A stretch of 7,120 nucleotides of DNA from Thermofilum sp. GTDB lineage: Archaea > Thermoproteota > Thermoprotei > Thermofilales > Thermofilaceae. Where the stretch lies: assembly GCA_020832965.1 (NCBI GenBank), contig JAJHRM010000130.1, positions 1 to 7,120 on the forward strand. The letters run 5' to 3'. Every line of letters starts with the position of its first letter. Position 1 is the stretch's first letter. Of the stretch, positions 6,125-7,120 are shown in pieces. A model generated the notes under the pieces. It saw only the letters and a program-made list of their open reading frames with translations, searched no databases and had not been told where the DNA came from. Position numbers and translations under genes: made by a program.

Positions 6125-6349
6125 CTAGCTGGGGCGCTTCGTGGTGATCACCGCCTTCTCCTCGCCGTAGACGCGGACCTCCACAGCCTCGAGGTAGATC
6201 ACAACCACCTCGCCCAGCCCCAGCTCGAGCGTCTTCCTCAGGTTGACGCTGTCGACAACGACGTCGCTAACCTCGTGCTCGTCCTCCGCGCCAACCACCT
6301 GGACAGTGAACACCCCGCCTGCCTCGATCCTCACGATCACTTCCGCCAC
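6125..6349 (-). CDS. small hypothetical protein, 74 residues, beta-rich
   Basis: The GTG at 6349 lies about 26 bases after a T-rich TATA-like box (6372-6379), which supports a leaderless start and a real gene. The protein alternates short hydrophobic strands (VIVRIEAG, VFTVQVVGA, VVVIYLEAVEVRVYG, AVITTK) with an acidic AEDEHEVSD turn and a short basic stretch, suggesting an all-beta or beta-rich fold. It has no cysteines, signal peptide or membrane helix. It ends at TAG 6125-6127, with another in-frame TAG two codons later. It is divergent from the broken gene at 6411-6865, which starts 60 bases away. I do not recognise the family and assign no function. Confidence 0.6.
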   Translation of the reverse strand: MAEVIVRIEAGGVFTVQVVGAEDEHEVSDVVVDSVNLRKTLELGLGEVVVIYLEAVEVRVYGEEKAVITTKRPS

Positions 6350-6371
6350 CTGTCCTAGCTGCGCGGGAATA

Positions 6372-6379
6372 GTAAAAAA
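6372..6379 (-). promoter_or_regulatory. TATA-like box of the 6125-6349 gene
   Basis: On the - strand a TTTTTTACT-like tract is centred about 26 bases before the GTG at 6349, the typical TATA-to-start distance for leaderless archaeal transcripts. No ribosome binding site precedes the GTG. Confidence 0.45.
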
Positions 6380-6410
6380 CTAGCGATCGGGGAGGGAGGA
6401 GGGCGTGGGG

Positions 6411-6865
6411 GTGTTCAGCGGCACAGCCACCACGACGAAGAGCTTTCCGTCGAGAGCGAGCGGAGGCTAGACGTGGCGCTCGCGAGGGCGAGGATGAAGC
6501 TGGTAGTGCTGGCTAACGCCGAGGCCCCGCGGAGCGTGGAGAGGCACTGCATCGAGTACACCAGGGGCAAGGGCGCGTACTTCTCCTGGGGCGCTGTGCA
6601 GAGCCCCAAGGGTGAGCTCGCGCCGCGACTGTCCTAGCTTCTGAGCGCGCAGAGCGAAGGGCTGGGTCTCTCCTACGACGAGCTCCTGGAGGGTTTCCGC
6701 GCACTAGTCGAGGAGGTCAGCTCCACCACCGGCTGCATCTCCAGGCTCAACGAGCCCGGCAACCCCGACAGCCCGCCCTTCCTGGTCTTCAGCTGGGAGG
6801 CCCTGCGCAGCGCTGTGAGAGAATATCTCGAGCTCCTCGGCTCAAAGGCTCTCTCCCTCATTTAG
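6411..6865 (+). pseudogene. broken gene of unknown function (frameshift plus in-frame amber)
   Basis: A strong purine-rich ribosome binding site (GGAGGGAGGAGG, about 6391-6402) stands before GTG 6411, whose frame gives VFSGTATTTKSFPS and stops at TAG 6468-6470. Protein-like sequence then continues in another frame from about 6435 (DEELSVESERRLDVALARAR), through ATG 6494, to TAG 6635-6637. The same frame goes on for another 75 well-formed codons (SYDELLEGFRALVEEV, FLVFSWEALRSAVREYLELL) to TAG 6863-6865, with no start codon near its beginning. One indel near 6430-6445 and one nonsense change would explain all three pieces as a single gene of about 150 residues. The C-terminal half is helical; the middle has CIEYTRGKGAYFSWG. 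No family is recognised. Alternatives are a short functional protein from ATG 6494 (47 residues) or readthrough of the amber codon. Confidence 0.5.
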
Positions 6866-6939
6866 TGCTCAATCTCTTAAAAATGCTGCTTGCTGCGCAC
6901 TACTGAGTATGTTCTCCTTTTTGCAGTTTAGGCGGGGTC
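6866..6939. terminator. convergent intergenic region with short T tracts
   Basis: The broken + strand gene and the - strand gene from the right converge here. A five-T run at 6918-6922 on the + strand and one at 6879-6883 on the - strand could act as archaeal oligo-T terminators for the two directions. The tracts are short and there is no clear hairpin, so the call is weak. Confidence 0.25.
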
Positions 6940-7120
6940 TCACAAGTCAAATGATTGTATAATGATGTGTGCACGCTTCGGCAACTCAAGCTTCTCTAGC
7001 TCTACTCTGACGACTCTGTACGACACATCGACCCGCCTGCCCAGTGCTTCGTATGCTCTTTCGGCCTTCCTGCGGAGCCTCTCGGGTGTATACTCTTGTG
7101 ATATGCTGAGCCTGCCCGCC
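6940..7120 (-). CDS. C-terminal part of an unrecognised protein (5' end outside the window)
   Basis: The last 59 codons of a - strand gene enter from the right edge and end at TGA 6940-6942. They give a charged helix (EYTPERLRRKAERAYEALG) followed by strand-like RVDVSYRVVRVELEKLEL and a final HIIIQSFDL. The helix-then-strand pattern and mixed codon use look like real coding sequence, and no other frame here is as good. The visible part has no motif that identifies a family. The start and most of the protein lie beyond 7120. Confidence 0.6.
   Translation of the reverse strand, partial: AGRLSISQEYTPERLRRKAERAYEALGRRVDVSYRVVRVELEKLELPKRAHIIIQSFDL

Noticed and set aside
5892..6127. Continuation of the 74-residue - strand gene past its TAG
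   Set aside because: The protein-like stretch at 5892-6047 is in a different frame from the 6125-6349 gene, and two in-frame TAG codons separate them; direct readthrough does not join them.
6415..6861. Three - strand frames of 62-64 codons
   Set aside because: Antisense shadows of the broken + strand gene, rich in Ser, Arg and Pro.

Overview
The window looks like an accessory segment of a hyperthermophilic archaeal chromosome, most likely Thermoproteota (crenarchaeote); I cannot fix the genus. The basis is several starts placed about 25 bases after TATA-like boxes with no leader, GTG starts, GC-rich flanking genes full of Glu, Arg and Leu, and an EVE protein and a fused restriction-methyltransferase of archaeal style. 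No tRNA, rRNA, CRISPR array, transposase or inverted-repeat element was seen.

Layout: 1-585 is poor in genes and holds a 14-base tandem repeat and what looks like a frameshifted small gene (87-450, +). At 585-1448 (-) lies an unrecognised orphan gene. Directly after its amber stop, in the same frame, comes a clear C-terminal fragment of an EVE-domain protein. An intact EVE gene (1740-2102, +) follows, transcribed divergently and apparently leaderless. The centrepiece, 2217-5876 (+), encodes a 1219-residue fused restriction-modification enzyme: an N-terminal PD-(D/E)XK nuclease, an N6-adenine methyltransferase with motifs X, I and IV intact, a TaqI-like target-recognition region, and a basic C-terminal tail. 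Downstream are a possible coding remnant (5892-6047, -), a small leaderless gene (6125-6349, -), a broken gene with one probable frameshift and one amber codon (6411-6865, +), and the 3' end of a gene that enters from the right (6940-7120, -).

How the parts may work together: the fused enzyme should methylate adenine in its own recognition site and cut unmodified DNA, so it is a one-gene defence system. EVE domains read modified bases, so the neighbouring EVE gene may sense or act on modified DNA; that link rests on proximity alone. The enzyme gene is much richer in A+T in places (20 of 60 bases G+C in 2761-2820) than its neighbours (39 of 60 in 1741-1800). With the decayed genes around it, this suggests a laterally acquired defence gene in a turnover region.

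The most interesting observation is the last ten residues of the enzyme. After a duplicated basic linker it ends in a sequence that fits an archaeal PCNA-interacting (PIP) motif, LTLDRFF followed by a final Q. If real, this restriction-modification enzyme is tethered to the replication clamp.
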